Below are positions 40,356-49,704 of a stretch of DNA of 64,000 nt, piece after piece. Position numbers and translations under genes: made by a program. Under the pieces are notes generated by a model. That model was given only the letters and a program-made list of their open reading frames with translations. It had not been told where the DNA came from and did no database searches. The DNA is from UBA5336 sp964415675 (GTDB lineage Bacteria; Pseudomonadota; Alphaproteobacteria; Caulobacterales; Hyphomonadaceae), in the NCBI GenBank assembly GCA_964415675.1, contig CAYQBG010000004.1:1-64000 (forward strand), given 5' to 3'. Every line of letters starts with the position of its first letter. The stretch's first letter is position 1.

Positions 40356-40420
40356 GAGGGCAGGTCTGAGGGCAGAAGGCCCGGATTTTGAGGGCAGGCG
40401 CGAGGGCCGCTGAGGGCAGG
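40356..40420. repeat. cluster of short GAGGGCAGG direct repeats
   Basis: In the gap between the convergent hydratase and crotonase genes, GAGGGCAGG or near matches occur at 40356, 40368, 40390, 40402 (GAGGGC only) and 40412, mostly 10-22 bases apart. No coding frame is evident here. The pattern may be an eroded low-complexity expansion or part of a transcription-end region; function unknown. Confidence 0.6.
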
Positions 40421-40487
40421 CTCCGTCTAGGGCGCAACCAGGCTGTCGATGCATCCCCATGCAAGGCCCGGGCGCACCTCCAGACGG

Positions 40488-41396
40488 TCAGTCCACCAGC
40501 CATCCATTCGGGTCTCTCCGCTCGGGCCCTCTGACACGCGCGCGTCCGTCGCCAAACTTCTCGTCTCGCGCGCGCAGTGTCGCCTTGAGCCCATTATCGC
40601 GGACTGACTTGCGGAAGGACCGGGCGGCGGACGAGTTGTGGCCGCGCACATCATTCTCGGCGGCCATGCGCTGAAGCGTGCGCGCGCCCATCAATTCCAA
40701 CGCCATGTTCACGATCCGCTTATTGGCCGACAACAGGTCCGGATCGATCATGGCGAGGCGCGATGCCAGCCCTTCGCACTCCGCCGTCAGCTCGCCCGCA
40801 GGGACCGATTTCATCACCAGGCCGATCTCGGCGGCCTCACTGCCTGTTACCGTGTCACCGGTCAGCATCAGCCGCTTGGCCCATTGTGGCCCGCAATGAT
40901 ACACCCAGAACTGATTGGGCAGCGCGCCCAGATCGCGCGCGGGCGGAAAGCCGAACACGGCATTGTCGGCCGCGATCACCATGTCGCACATGAGGGCGAG
41001 GTCGCTGCCCCCGGCCAGGCAATGGCCATGCACTTCAGCGATCACCGGCTTGTGCATGTCGAACAGTGTCATGCGGTAGCGCTGGGCGCGTTCGAGCTGC
41101 CAGGCATCATCATCGATGCTGGTAGCGCCGCGATACCGTCGCCGCTCGCGGTCCTCGGCAGGCGAGACCGGCACCTCGCCCCCCTCGCCTGTCAGGTCAT
41201 AGCCGGCACAGAAAGACCGTCCCGCCCCGGCCAGAATGACACAGTGCACATCGCGGTCATTGTCGGCTTCCCACAGCGCCGCTGAAAGCTCCATCTGCAT
41301 TTTCAGCGTCAGGGCATTAAGCTTTTCAGGACGGTTGAGCGTGATCCGCACGCGCCCGTGTTCACGCTCGAAGATGATCGATTCGAATAGCGACAT
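40488..41396 (-). CDS. crotonase-fold enoyl-CoA hydratase/isomerase family protein lacking canonical Glu pair
   Basis: A 302-residue crotonase superfamily protein. It has the CoA-binding frame RVRITLNRPEKLNALTLKMQMEL and the oxyanion motif RSFCAGYDLTGEG. At the two hydratase Glu positions it has Asp (GGSDLALMCD) and Pro (FGFPPARDLGALPNQFW). It is therefore probably not an enoyl-CoA hydratase, but could be an isomerase, dehalogenase-like, hydrolase or another crotonase-fold activity. RYRMTLFDMHKPVIAEVHGHCLAGG shows an insertion before the oxyanion segment. It is convergent with the hydratase gene. Confidence 0.87.
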   Translation of the reverse strand: MSLFESIIFEREHGRVRITLNRPEKLNALTLKMQMELSAALWEADNDRDVHCVILAGAGRSFCAGYDLTGEGGEVPVSPAEDRERRRYRGATSIDDDAWQLERAQRYRMTLFDMHKPVIAEVHGHCLAGGSDLALMCDMVIAADNAVFGFPPARDLGALPNQFWVYHCGPQWAKRLMLTGDTVTGSEAAEIGLVMKSVPAGELTAECEGLASRLAMIDPDLLSANKRIVNMALELMGARTLQRMAAENDVRGHNSSAARSFRKSVRDNGLKATLRARDEKFGDGRARVRGPERRDPNGWLVD

Positions 41397-41575
41397 GACG
41401 CTTTCCTTTTATCTAGGACCGGATGCGAGACATTCAATGCAACTAGCGTTCCCGATCACGCGCGCGGTATCAAGCGCGAAAGCGAAGCTGTGGACGTTCC
41501 GGCAAGTGATGCGCCTAAAGCCATTGCAGCGCTTCATCGCGCTGCCTATGCTGGCAGGGTTAACCGGAGAAGATA

Positions 41576-41824
41576 ATGGCGAAGGACACGCCCGCAAAAA
41601 TTGACAGCCTTTCTTTCGAACAGGCGCTGAAGGAGCTTGAAGGCATTGTGGCCAGGCTTGAACGCGGCGATGTCGATCTTGAGGAATCGATCTCGATCTA
41701 TGAGCGCGGCGCGGCGCTGAAGGCCCATTGCGAGGCCAAGCTCAAGGCCGCCGAACTGAGGGTCGAACAAATCGTCCAGGGCGCAGGCGGTGAAACCGCG
41801 AGCGAGCCGGCCAGCTTCGACTGA
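41576..41824 (+). CDS. xseB: exodeoxyribonuclease VII small subunit
   Basis: An 82-residue helical protein that binds the XseA large subunit to form exonuclease VII, a nuclease for single-stranded DNA. LSFEQALKELEGIVARLERGDVDLEESISIYERGAALKAHCEAKLKAAELRVEQIV is diagnostic for the family. xseB, ispA and dxs are a standard operon in proteobacteria, and ispA starts 45 bases later. xseA is not in the window. Confidence 0.96.
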   Translation: MAKDTPAKIDSLSFEQALKELEGIVARLERGDVDLEESISIYERGAALKAHCEAKLKAAELRVEQIVQGAGGETASEPASFD

Positions 41825-41869
41825 CGATTTCTGGCGCTATGGCCAGCAAGGAAAGGCAAGGGGACAGGC

Positions 41870-42754
41870 ATGGATTTCGAAACCCGCCTGCAGCAGGTTG
41901 CTGACAAGCTGACTGTCGCTCTCGACCAGCTTATTCCTCCAGCGGCAGGGCCTGAGGCAGACCTGATGCGGGCCATGCGTCATGCCGCGCTGGCCAATGG
42001 CAAACGCATGCGACCTTTCTACGTGATCGAGGCCGGCCGCATGTTCGATGCCCCGGAACAGAGCCTGCTGCGCGTCGCCGCCGCGCTGGAATGTATCCAC
42101 ACCTATTCGCTCGTCCATGACGATTTGCCGGCGATGGACAATGACGATTACCGGCGCGGCCAGCCCACTGTTCACAAGGCCTTTGATGAGGCGACAGCCA
42201 TACTGGCCGGCGATGCCCTGCAGGCGCTCGCCTTCAAGATCCTGGCCAACAGCGACACTCATGAAGACCCCGCCATCCGGGTGCGGCTGATCGAAAGGCT
42301 GGCCGATTCAAGCGGCGCGCCCGGCATGGTCGGCGGTCAGATGATCGACATGATGGGCGCGGACATGCCCCGGGACCTCAACACCATTACGCGGATGCAG
42401 CGGCTCAAGACCGGGGCGCTGATCTCCTATTCGACCGAGGCGGCGGGCATTGTCGGCAAGGCGGACCTGGCCGAACGCCAAGCCCTTGCGGGCTTCTCCC
42501 ACGATCTGGGCCTTGCCTACCAGATTGCCGATGACCTGCTGGATGCCACCGGCGACGAGACAATGACCGGAAAGCGTGTCGGCAAGGATGCCGAGGCGGG
42601 AAAAGCCAATTTTGTAACCCTTCTCGGGGTCGATGGCGCAAGCGAACGTGTGCGTCTTCTCGCCGCCCAAGCGCGTGAACACCTCGCAATCTTTCGCGAT
42701 CGCGCCAATATTCTGATGCAATCGGTTGATTTCGTTCTGGGAAGAAATCGCTAG
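41870..42754 (+). CDS. ispA: farnesyl/geranyl diphosphate synthase
   Basis: A 294-residue short-chain prenyltransferase condensing DMAPP/GPP with IPP to make farnesyl diphosphate. The first Asp-rich motif is LVHDDLPAMDNDDYRRGQPTVHKAFDEA (DDxxxxD form, as in bacterial IspA), the second is LAYQIADDLLDATGDE. VGGQMIDMMG and KTGALISYSTEAAGIV support this. Chain length is inferred from family resemblance. It is second in xseB-ispA-dxs. Confidence 0.95.
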   Translation: MDFETRLQQVADKLTVALDQLIPPAAGPEADLMRAMRHAALANGKRMRPFYVIEAGRMFDAPEQSLLRVAAALECIHTYSLVHDDLPAMDNDDYRRGQPTVHKAFDEATAILAGDALQALAFKILANSDTHEDPAIRVRLIERLADSSGAPGMVGGQMIDMMGADMPRDLNTITRMQRLKTGALISYSTEAAGIVGKADLAERQALAGFSHDLGLAYQIADDLLDATGDETMTGKRVGKDAEAGKANFVTLLGVDGASERVRLLAAQAREHLAIFRDRANILMQSVDFVLGRNR

Positions 42755-42798
42755 TCTCGGAAACCGGATTTCAACCGACCGCGTTTACAAGAGTGCCC

Positions 42799-44724
42799 AT
42801 GACCAACTTACCGAACATACGCCAGCTCGACTCCGTCAATACGCCGGAGGATATGAAACGCCTGGACCGAGAGGCCCTCAGGCTACTGGCCGATGAGGTT
42901 CGCGCGGAGGTGATCGACGCGGTCTCGGTGACCGGCGGACATCTGGGCTCCGGGCTGGGCGTGGTCGAGCTGACTGTCGCCATCCATGCGGTGTTCGACA
43001 CGCCGGACGACAAGCTGATCTTTGATGTCGGTCATCAGTGCTATCCCCACAAGATCCTGACAGGGCGCAGGGACCGGATCCGCACGCTGCGCCAGGGCGG
43101 AGGGCTGTCGGGTTTCACCAAACGCTCGGAAAGCGAGTATGACCCCTTCGGCGCGGCGCATGCCTCCACCTCTATCTCTGCGGGGCTTGGCTTTGCCAAG
43201 GCCCGAGACCTCCAGGGCAAGGACAATCATGTTGTCTGCGTGATCGGCGACGGCGCCATGTCTGCTGGCATGGCCTATGAGGCGATGAACAATGCCGGCT
43301 CGGACGGCTCGCGCCTTATCGTGATCCTGAACGATAATGACATGTCGATTGCCCCACCTGTGGGTGCTATGAGTCATTATCTTTCCAAGCTCGTCTCCTC
43401 GCGCTCCTATCGCGGCCTGCGGCGGCTGGCCAAGCGCATGGTCAAGCCGATCGGGCTGGAGGAACCTGCCCGCAAGGCCGAGGAATATCTTCGCGGCTTC
43501 GCCATGGGCGGGACGATGTTCGAGGAGCTTGGCTTCTATTATATCGGCCCCATCGACGGGCATGATCTCGATGTGCTCCTGCCGATCCTGGAGAATGCGC
43601 GGCGCATTCAGGACGGCCCGATCCTCATTCATGCAGTGACGCAGAAGGGGAAGGGCTATGAGCCGGCGGAAAACTCTGCCGACAAATATCATGGCGTGTC
43701 GAAATTCTCCGTGGTCACCGGCGAACAACAGAAAAGTGCGGGCGGGCCGCCGAAATATCAGAAGGTCTTCGGTGAGACGCTGGCAAAGCTCGCGCAAACC
43801 GATGAGAGGATCTGCGCGATCACGGCGGCGATGCCGTCGGGCACATCGACCGATATATTCGCCAAGGCCTTCCCCAAGCGCCATTTCGATGTCGGGATCG
43901 CTGAACAGCATGCCGTGACCTTTGCAGCCGGCCTAGCGGCTGACGGGATGCGCCCCTTTGCGGCGATCTACTCGACCTTCCTGCAGCGCGGTTATGATCA
44001 GGTCGTCCATGATGTGGCGATCCAGAAGCTGCCCGTGCGTTTTGCCATTGACCGGGCTGGCCTCGTCGGCGCCGATGGCCAGACCCATGCGGGCAGTTTC
44101 GATATCGGCTATCTCGGCGCCCTGCCCGGCATGGTCTGCATGGCCGCCAGCGACGAGGCCGAGCTGGCGCGTATGGTGGTGACTGCGCAGCTGATCGATG
44201 ACGGCCCTTCGGCCTTCCGCTATCCGCGCGGCGAGGGGCTTGGTGTGGAGATCCCGGACAATCCCGAACCGCTGGAGATCGGCAAGGGCCGGATCGTGCG
44301 CGAGGGCGGGCATGCCATCGCGATCCTGTCTTATGGTACGCGGCTGGCTGAATGCCTGAAAGCGGCAGATATGCTCGGCGCGCAGGGCCTCTCGGCAACC
44401 GTGGCCGATGCGCGTTTTGCCAAGCCGCTGGACACTGACCTGGTCGAACGCCTCGCGCGCGATCACGAAGTGCTGATCACGATCGAGGAAGGCGCAATGG
44501 GCGGATTCGGTGCCTTCGTGCTCCAGCATCTCGCGATGGCCGGCGCACTCGACAAGGGCCTGAAGATCCGCACCATGACCCTGCCGGACGTGTTCCAGGA
44601 CCAGGACAAGCCCGAAGTGATGTATGATACAGCCGGCTTGAATGCCCGCCATGTCGCGGCCCGAGCGATCGAGGCACTTGGCCGCGGCGATGTCGCCGAG
44701 ATCGAGGCCTTCGCCGTTCGCTGA
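42799..44724 (+). CDS. dxs: 1-deoxy-D-xylulose-5-phosphate synthase
   Basis: A 641-residue thiamine-diphosphate enzyme joining pyruvate and glyceraldehyde 3-phosphate, the entry step of the MEP pathway. The thiamine-binding motif is VIGDGAMSAGMAYEAMNNAG, with YPHKILTGRRDR early and IAEQHAVTFAAGLAADGMRPFAAIYSTFLQRGYDQVVHDVAIQ, RAGLVGADGQTHAGSFD and GFGAFVLQHL later. The ATG at 42799 is used; an in-frame GTG lies two codons upstream. It completes the xseB-ispA-dxs operon. Confidence 0.97.
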   Translation: MTNLPNIRQLDSVNTPEDMKRLDREALRLLADEVRAEVIDAVSVTGGHLGSGLGVVELTVAIHAVFDTPDDKLIFDVGHQCYPHKILTGRRDRIRTLRQGGGLSGFTKRSESEYDPFGAAHASTSISAGLGFAKARDLQGKDNHVVCVIGDGAMSAGMAYEAMNNAGSDGSRLIVILNDNDMSIAPPVGAMSHYLSKLVSSRSYRGLRRLAKRMVKPIGLEEPARKAEEYLRGFAMGGTMFEELGFYYIGPIDGHDLDVLLPILENARRIQDGPILIHAVTQKGKGYEPAENSADKYHGVSKFSVVTGEQQKSAGGPPKYQKVFGETLAKLAQTDERICAITAAMPSGTSTDIFAKAFPKRHFDVGIAEQHAVTFAAGLAADGMRPFAAIYSTFLQRGYDQVVHDVAIQKLPVRFAIDRAGLVGADGQTHAGSFDIGYLGALPGMVCMAASDEAELARMVVTAQLIDDGPSAFRYPRGEGLGVEIPDNPEPLEIGKGRIVREGGHAIAILSYGTRLAECLKAADMLGAQGLSATVADARFAKPLDTDLVERLARDHEVLITIEEGAMGGFGAFVLQHLAMAGALDKGLKIRTMTLPDVFQDQDKPEVMYDTAGLNARHVAARAIEALGRGDVAEIEAFAVR

Positions 44725-44845
44725 AGCCGGTGCGTCCGCCCTGCCCCGACATGACCACAAAACGGCCTTTTGTCCGCGCGGCCCGATTGGATACAGTCCG
44801 ACTCGTGTGAATTTCCTCTGCACAAGCCAACCGGAGCCGAATGCC

Positions 44846-45526
44846 ATGACCCGCCGCCCGTTCCTTCTACCGATCAGTGCCGCTGCCTCGCTGCTCATCC
44901 TTGCTGCCTGCGCCTCAACCGCGAGCGACGAGCCACTTGAGCCCGCAACAGCCGCAACCCCGCCGGCTGAAACCACGATGCCCGAGCCGATGAGCGAGTT
45001 CGAACGCGCGCTGGACACTGCTTCCAGGCTCGAAGCGGCCGGCAATGAGCAGACCGCCATCGACCGGCTCACCCAGTTGCTCGGCGATCCGAGCCTGACC
45101 GAGCGCCAGCAGGCCGACACGCTCTACCGGCGCGCACAGTTGCGCTACGGCGCGGGCAATGACGTGTTCGGCGCGATTTCCGATCTCGACGAGATGCTGG
45201 AGCTAGACCCGGACCATCCGCAGGCCGTCGAGGCGAGTGAGATGCGCGACATCGCCCGCGGCGAGGCGACATCGCTGAACTTCATGCTGGAGACAGGCGA
45301 TCTCAGCCGCACCGAACGGTTCGAGACGCTGTTCCGCCTGGGCCAGCACCAGGAAGCGCTTGATCTCATGCTGGCTTCGGACCTGACCCCGTCGAACGAC
45401 TATCTCGTCGATCTCTACCAGATGGGCTATCTGTGCGAGGGCGCCGAACTGACCGGGCCGGCCTATGCGGCAACCGAACCGGACGGCACCCAGCGCTCGC
45501 TGCAATATTGTGAATTCGGCAAGTGA
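44846..45526 (+). CDS. putative TPR-like lipoprotein
   Basis: A 226-residue secreted lipoprotein. Signal peptide MTRRPFLLPISAAASLLILAACAS ends in a lipobox (LILAAC, Cys near residue 24). Residues about 55-175 have helical repeats (ALDTASRLEAAGNEQTAIDRLTQLLGD, RQQADTLYRRAQLRYGAGNDVFGAISDLDEMLELDPDHPQAVEASEMRDIAR) resembling TPR units. I do not recognise a named family. It likely acts at the periplasmic face of a membrane. It lies 121 bases after dxs and 57 bases before another exported protein. Confidence 0.75.
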   Translation: MTRRPFLLPISAAASLLILAACASTASDEPLEPATAATPPAETTMPEPMSEFERALDTASRLEAAGNEQTAIDRLTQLLGDPSLTERQQADTLYRRAQLRYGAGNDVFGAISDLDEMLELDPDHPQAVEASEMRDIARGEATSLNFMLETGDLSRTERFETLFRLGQHQEALDLMLASDLTPSNDYLVDLYQMGYLCEGAELTGPAYAATEPDGTQRSLQYCEFGK

Positions 45527-45583
45527 TCCGGGCTGGCACGGGGCTTGCTGCTGCTCTCGTAATACGGGAGTAAACTCAGCCCC

Positions 45584-46099
45584 ATGCATGTCTGGACCGA
45601 AATCCGGCTGGCCGTCGCGCTGTTCCTGGCTGTCTGGCCGGGCGCGGCACCGGCCACAGCCGAGCCACTGGCGGCGCCGCCAGCCTACAGTCTGGACATC
45701 GTCCTGAATGAGCGCGGCGTCGTGCTGGCCGAGTATGAACTGATCGTCGAGCCAGGTAAGGGCTACCTGCTTGCCCTGCCGGGCCGTGACGGCGATATCG
45801 TCGTGATCGATGTGGCCGCTGACGCGCGCGCTGCAGCCTACGAAGGCTTCGAGCGCGACCTTGGGCCGGATGCGGGCGCCCATTTCGTCCATATCACGAC
45901 AAGCCTTGAACCTGCCGACAAGGCGACAAGCGGCCTGATCTTCAGCGGTGAGGCCATTGGTAGCGGCCTGTTGCTACCGCTGACGGGCCGGCCCGTGCGC
46001 GCCGATATTCCCGCTTATGGCGACAATCCCGAAGCGCCGCAATTCATCGCCCAACTGTCCATCCGGGCAAGCGCACGCGCCTGGACGGAGCCATACTGA
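45584..46099 (+). CDS. secreted hypothetical protein (171 residues)
   Basis: An exported protein with a signal peptide (MHVWTEIRLAVALFLAVWPGAAPATAEPL) cleaved near residue 26. The mature part is acidic and strand-rich (SLDIVLNERGVVLAEYELIVEPGKGYLLALPGRDGDIVVIDVAADARAAAYEGFE and SGLIFSGEAIGSGLLLPLTGRPVRADIPAYGDNPEAPQF). I do not recognise a family, and no catalytic motif is evident. It follows the TPR-like lipoprotein on the same strand and may be part of the same small envelope operon. Confidence 0.6.
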   Translation: MHVWTEIRLAVALFLAVWPGAAPATAEPLAAPPAYSLDIVLNERGVVLAEYELIVEPGKGYLLALPGRDGDIVVIDVAADARAAAYEGFERDLGPDAGAHFVHITTSLEPADKATSGLIFSGEAIGSGLLLPLTGRPVRADIPAYGDNPEAPQFIAQLSIRASARAWTEPY

Positions 46100-46199
46100 C
46101 ACCGGTCGTGACGATTTCGGCTATGTACCTCTTTCACTGACGCCCGCGCCATGGTTTCTATGGCGCAGAGAAAAGAGGAATTTCCGGAGGACCACTACA

Positions 46200-47945
46200 A
46201 TGCCCGCTGACACTGCCGCCAACTGGCCCGCCATGACCATCGCCGACGCCAATGCCATGCTTTCAGGCGAAGGCTCGCCGCTTGCGATTCAGGATGCCGT
46301 TATCAATGGCGTCCAGCTGAAAATCTACCAGGACGCCCCACCGACCCTGCGCCATATCCTGGAAAACAGCGAGGCGTTCGGGAACCGCGACCTGCTCGTC
46401 TATGAAAACGAACGGGCCACTTTCGAAACCCATATGCGGGCGGTTGAGCATTTTGCCGGTGCGCTGAAAGAGGTCTATGGCATCAGGAAGGGTGACCGTA
46501 TCGCGGTGATCATGCGCAATTATCCGCAATGGTCCGTGGCCTTCTGGGCCGCGCTGTCCATCGGCGCCATTGCAACGCCAATGAACTCCTGGTGGACCGG
46601 AGAGGAGCTGGAATACGGCCTGAAGGACTCCGGCGCGCGCGTCGCGGTTGTTGACGGGCAGATCTTCGAACGCATCCGCGAGCACTGGGACAATATCGCC
46701 AGTCTGGAGCATATCGTGATTGCGCGCGAGAGCGAGGAAGAGCGCGGAGACCCGCGCGTTCGAGCCATGGAAGACTTCATCGGCGAGCCGAAGGACTGGG
46801 CATCCCTCGACAAGATCGGCCTGCCGCCTGTGGTGATCGAGCCGGAAGACGATGCGACGATCATGTACACATCCGGCACGACGGGCCGGCCCAAGGGCGC
46901 CCTTGCGAGCCATCGGGCCATTGTGTCGAATGTCTTCAATTCCTCCACATGCCAGGCGCGCATGTTCCTGCGCCGCGGCGAGGCCCCGCCGGAGCCCGAC
47001 CCGAACGAACAACGCTCGACCCTTCTGGCCATTCCCTTTTTCCATGCCACCGGCGCTTTCGCCGTGCTGGTCCCGGCCGTGCTGCAGGGCAACAAGATCG
47101 TGTCCATGTACAAATGGGATGCCGGCCAGGCCCTGCCGATCATCGAGGCCGAGAAGATTACCGCTGTCGGCGGTGTGCCAGCGATCGCCTGGCAGCTTCT
47201 CGAACATCCCGACCGGGAAAATTACGATCTCTCCTCGATCCAGGGCGTTTCTTATGGCGGGGCTCCCTCGGCGCCGGAACTGGTATCGACGATCAAGAAG
47301 ACCTTCCCTGAAGCGGTCGCCGGCAATGGCTGGGGCATGACCGAGACCTGCGCCACCGCGTCACTCAATATCGGCGAGGATTATGTGAACCGGCCTGACA
47401 GCGCCGGTGCCCCGCCGCCGGCTGTCGAGATCAAGACCGTGGACCCGGAGGGCAACACGCTTGGCCCGAACGAGGTCGGCGAGCTGTGGTGTAAGGGGCC
47501 GATGAACTGCAAGCTCTACTGGAACCGCCCGGATGCCACCGCCGAAACCTTCCGCGAAGGCTGGGTCGTGACCGGAGACCTTGCACGTATCGACGAGGAA
47601 GGGTTTCTCTATATCGTTGACCGGGCCAAGGACATGCTGATCCGGGGCGGTGAGAATGTCTATTGTATCGAGGTCGAGAGCGCGCTCTACGATCATGAAG
47701 CGGTGATGGACGCTGCCGTGGTCGGCATCCCTCACAAGGTGCTGGGCGAGGAAGTCGGCGCCGTGGTTCAGCTCAAGCCCGGCGCATCAGTGACGCAGGA
47801 AGAGCTTCGCCACCATGTCGCCAGCCATCTGGCCGCCTTCAAGGTTCCGGTCGAGATCCAGTTCCTGAGCGAACCCCTGCCACGAAATGCCAATGGCAAG
47901 ATCCTGAAGACCGAACTGCGCGAACGCTTCACCGCACGGGCCTGA
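46200..47945 (+). CDS. fatty-acid/carboxylic-acid CoA ligase (AMP-forming)
   Basis: A 581-residue ANL-superfamily enzyme that activates a carboxylic acid via an acyl-adenylate. The P-loop-like motif is IMYTSGTTGRPKGALASH, followed by AIPFFHATGAFAVLVPA, GGVPAIAWQLLEHPD, GNGWGMTETCAT, VVTGDLARIDEEGFLYIVDRAKDMLIRGGENVY, and a terminal Lys in NGKILKTELRERF. The ATG at 46200 (MPADTAANWPAM) follows TTCCGGAGGACC, a good ribosome site. The acid cannot be identified; long-chain fatty acids are plausible. Confidence 0.94.
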   Translation: MPADTAANWPAMTIADANAMLSGEGSPLAIQDAVINGVQLKIYQDAPPTLRHILENSEAFGNRDLLVYENERATFETHMRAVEHFAGALKEVYGIRKGDRIAVIMRNYPQWSVAFWAALSIGAIATPMNSWWTGEELEYGLKDSGARVAVVDGQIFERIREHWDNIASLEHIVIARESEEERGDPRVRAMEDFIGEPKDWASLDKIGLPPVVIEPEDDATIMYTSGTTGRPKGALASHRAIVSNVFNSSTCQARMFLRRGEAPPEPDPNEQRSTLLAIPFFHATGAFAVLVPAVLQGNKIVSMYKWDAGQALPIIEAEKITAVGGVPAIAWQLLEHPDRENYDLSSIQGVSYGGAPSAPELVSTIKKTFPEAVAGNGWGMTETCATASLNIGEDYVNRPDSAGAPPPAVEIKTVDPEGNTLGPNEVGELWCKGPMNCKLYWNRPDATAETFREGWVVTGDLARIDEEGFLYIVDRAKDMLIRGGENVYCIEVESALYDHEAVMDAAVVGIPHKVLGEEVGAVVQLKPGASVTQEELRHHVASHLAAFKVPVEIQFLSEPLPRNANGKILKTELRERFTARA

Positions 47946-48014
47946 CCCGGGCCCTCCGCCTTCGCTCAGGATGGTTTGCCGGGGATGCGGAGAGGGCGGG
48001 GCCTGCGCCAATTG

Positions 48015-48038
48015 CCCGGAGCTTCACCTTGCTCCGGG
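48015..48038. terminator. possible shared hairpin between convergent genes
   Basis: A perfect 8-bp stem, CCCGGAGC (48015-48022) and GCTCCGGG (48031-48038), closes an 8-base loop in the gap between the CoA-ligase and the convergent dienelactone-hydrolase genes. Neither strand has a U-tract after the stem, so a rho-independent terminator is only possible; it may be a transcript 3'-end structure or chance. Confidence 0.35.
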
Positions 48039-48048
48039 GATGCTGCGC

Positions 48049-48810
48049 TCAGTCGGCGAAGGCGGTGTCCAGCATTTGCGAAAAACTCTCCCAGGACTTG
48101 GCATCGGCGTCTTCCCGGTAGCGCGAGGAGCCGAACACAGTGAAGGCGTGCGGCGCGCCGGAATAGATTTCGAGCAGATATGGCTTGCCGGCCTCTTCCA
48201 GCCTGGTGGCGAGGTCGGCGGCCTGGCTGTTGGGAATGCCGGCATCGGCCCCGCCATGGGCGATCAGGATGGGAGCATCCACGGCGCTGTAATCCTGCCC
48301 ATCAGGCGTTGAGAGTCCGCCATGGAAACTCGCATAGGCGGCGATCTCCTCGCCCTGCCCGGAGCGGGCCAGTTCCAGAACGGCCGACCCGCCGAAACAA
48401 TAGCCCATGACGGCGGCCTGCCCCTCTCCGGTGGCCTTGCGGGCGGTATCTATCCCGGCAAGAATGCGCGTGCGCATGGCCTCGCGGTCATTATAGAGCT
48501 TGCCGACCTCGGCTTTCTTTGCCTCGGTCGTGTCGGGGCGGTTTCCCTGACCGTAAAGGTCCACGGCGAAGGCGTCATACCCCATATCGGCGAGCATTTC
48601 GGCGCGGATGATCTCGTAATCTGTCAGCCCGTCCCAGTCATGAATCACGATCACCAGCCCTTTGGCCCCGCGTGTCGCCTCGGCCATATAGCCTTCATAG
48701 GCGGCGCCATCGATCTCATAGGTGACGGTCTCGCCGGCGAGCGCGACCGGTCCGGCAAGGGCCGCAACCGTCATGGCGACCGTTCCGGCAAGAATTGAGC
48801 GCATGCGCAT
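48049..48810 (-). CDS. dienelactone hydrolase family protein, exported
   Basis: A 253-residue alpha/beta-hydrolase with a Sec signal peptide (MRMRSILAGTVAMTVAALAGPVALAGE). The nucleophile is the Cys of AAVMGYCFGGSAVLELAR (GxCxG, typical of dienelactone hydrolases), with acid/His residues in ILIAHGGADAGIPN and SGAPHAFTVFG. Exported members of this family hydrolyse esters or lactones and their true substrates are mostly unknown. The ATG at 48810 begins the signal peptide. It is convergent with the CoA ligase and divergent from the DUF938 methyltransferase. Confidence 0.9.
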   Translation of the reverse strand: MRMRSILAGTVAMTVAALAGPVALAGETVTYEIDGAAYEGYMAEATRGAKGLVIVIHDWDGLTDYEIIRAEMLADMGYDAFAVDLYGQGNRPDTTEAKKAEVGKLYNDREAMRTRILAGIDTARKATGEGQAAVMGYCFGGSAVLELARSGQGEEIAAYASFHGGLSTPDGQDYSAVDAPILIAHGGADAGIPNSQAADLATRLEEAGKPYLLEIYSGAPHAFTVFGSSRYREDADAKSWESFSQMLDTAFAD

Positions 48811-48941
48811 CGAGGGTCTCCTTGCTTGCTGTCGTGAAGAGAGGGTGACGCAACCTGACACAAAGTCCAGAGCCCGACCGGCCGAAATTACCGCGAAACG
48901 GGATTGCCAGCGCGCCGTTATGGGGCGAGACAGGGGGCTGC

Positions 48942-49628
48942 ATGTCCGACAAGACCCGATATCCGACCACGCCCGATGGCCGCCCGGTGGCGCTGGAGGC
49001 GCGCCAGACACGCAATGACGGGCGGCGCTTCTCGCCTTCCATCGCGCGCAATGGCGATAGTGTCCGCGACGTGTTCCACCAGCATATGCCGGGCGAAGGC
49101 ACGCTCCTGGAAATCGCTTCGGGCACGGGCGAGCATGGCGCGCATATCGCACCGGCGCTGCATGGTCTGACCTGGTATTATTCCGATATCGACCATGACA
49201 GCCGGGCCAGCCAGGCCGCCTGGGCAGGCCATCTGGGGCCTGGCGCCGGGCTGAAAGGCCCGCTTGAGGTGGATGTGACCATGGCGAGCTGGGGGCAGGC
49301 CGACGTGCTGGCCCCGCTGGATGCGATGTTCTGCGCGAACATGATCCATATTGCGCCCTTTGCCGCCGCCGAGGGGCTTCTGGCCGGCGCTGGCCGAATG
49401 TTGCGGCCCGGTGGCCGGCTGATGCTTTACGGACCGTTCGCGCGCGGCGGCGAGATTGCGCTATCGAATCAGCGCTTCAGCGAGGACCTTCAGCGGCGCA
49501 ACCCGGACTGGGGCGTGCGCGATCTTGACCGGGATATCGCTCCGCGCGCCCGGGCGGCGGGGCTTGCCCTTCTGGAGGTCGTGGAGATGCCGGCCAACAA
49601 TCTCAGCGTGATTTTCGAGCGCGAATAA
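48942..49628 (+). CDS. DUF938 family SAM-dependent methyltransferase
   Basis: A 228-residue cytoplasmic protein with a Rossmann-like methyltransferase fold. SAM-binding is by TLLEIASGTGEHGAHIAPALHGLTWYYSDIDHD, and DAMFCANMIHIAPFAAAEGLLAGAGRMLRPGGRLMLYGPF follows. The N-terminal PSIARNGDSVRDVFHQHM and the C-terminal SNQRFSEDLQRRNPDWGVRDLDRD are characteristic of DUF938, whose target is unknown. It lies 131 bases from the divergent dienelactone hydrolase gene. Confidence 0.92.
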   Translation: MSDKTRYPTTPDGRPVALEARQTRNDGRRFSPSIARNGDSVRDVFHQHMPGEGTLLEIASGTGEHGAHIAPALHGLTWYYSDIDHDSRASQAAWAGHLGPGAGLKGPLEVDVTMASWGQADVLAPLDAMFCANMIHIAPFAAAEGLLAGAGRMLRPGGRLMLYGPFARGGEIALSNQRFSEDLQRRNPDWGVRDLDRDIAPRARAAGLALLEVVEMPANNLSVIFERE

Positions 49629-49704
49629 GCTCCGCCCTCTTCTCCCGACCGGTGTTTCATCCTTAGAGTGGCGCAAAACGATAAGGCTCCCGGGAGGACC
49701 CGCC

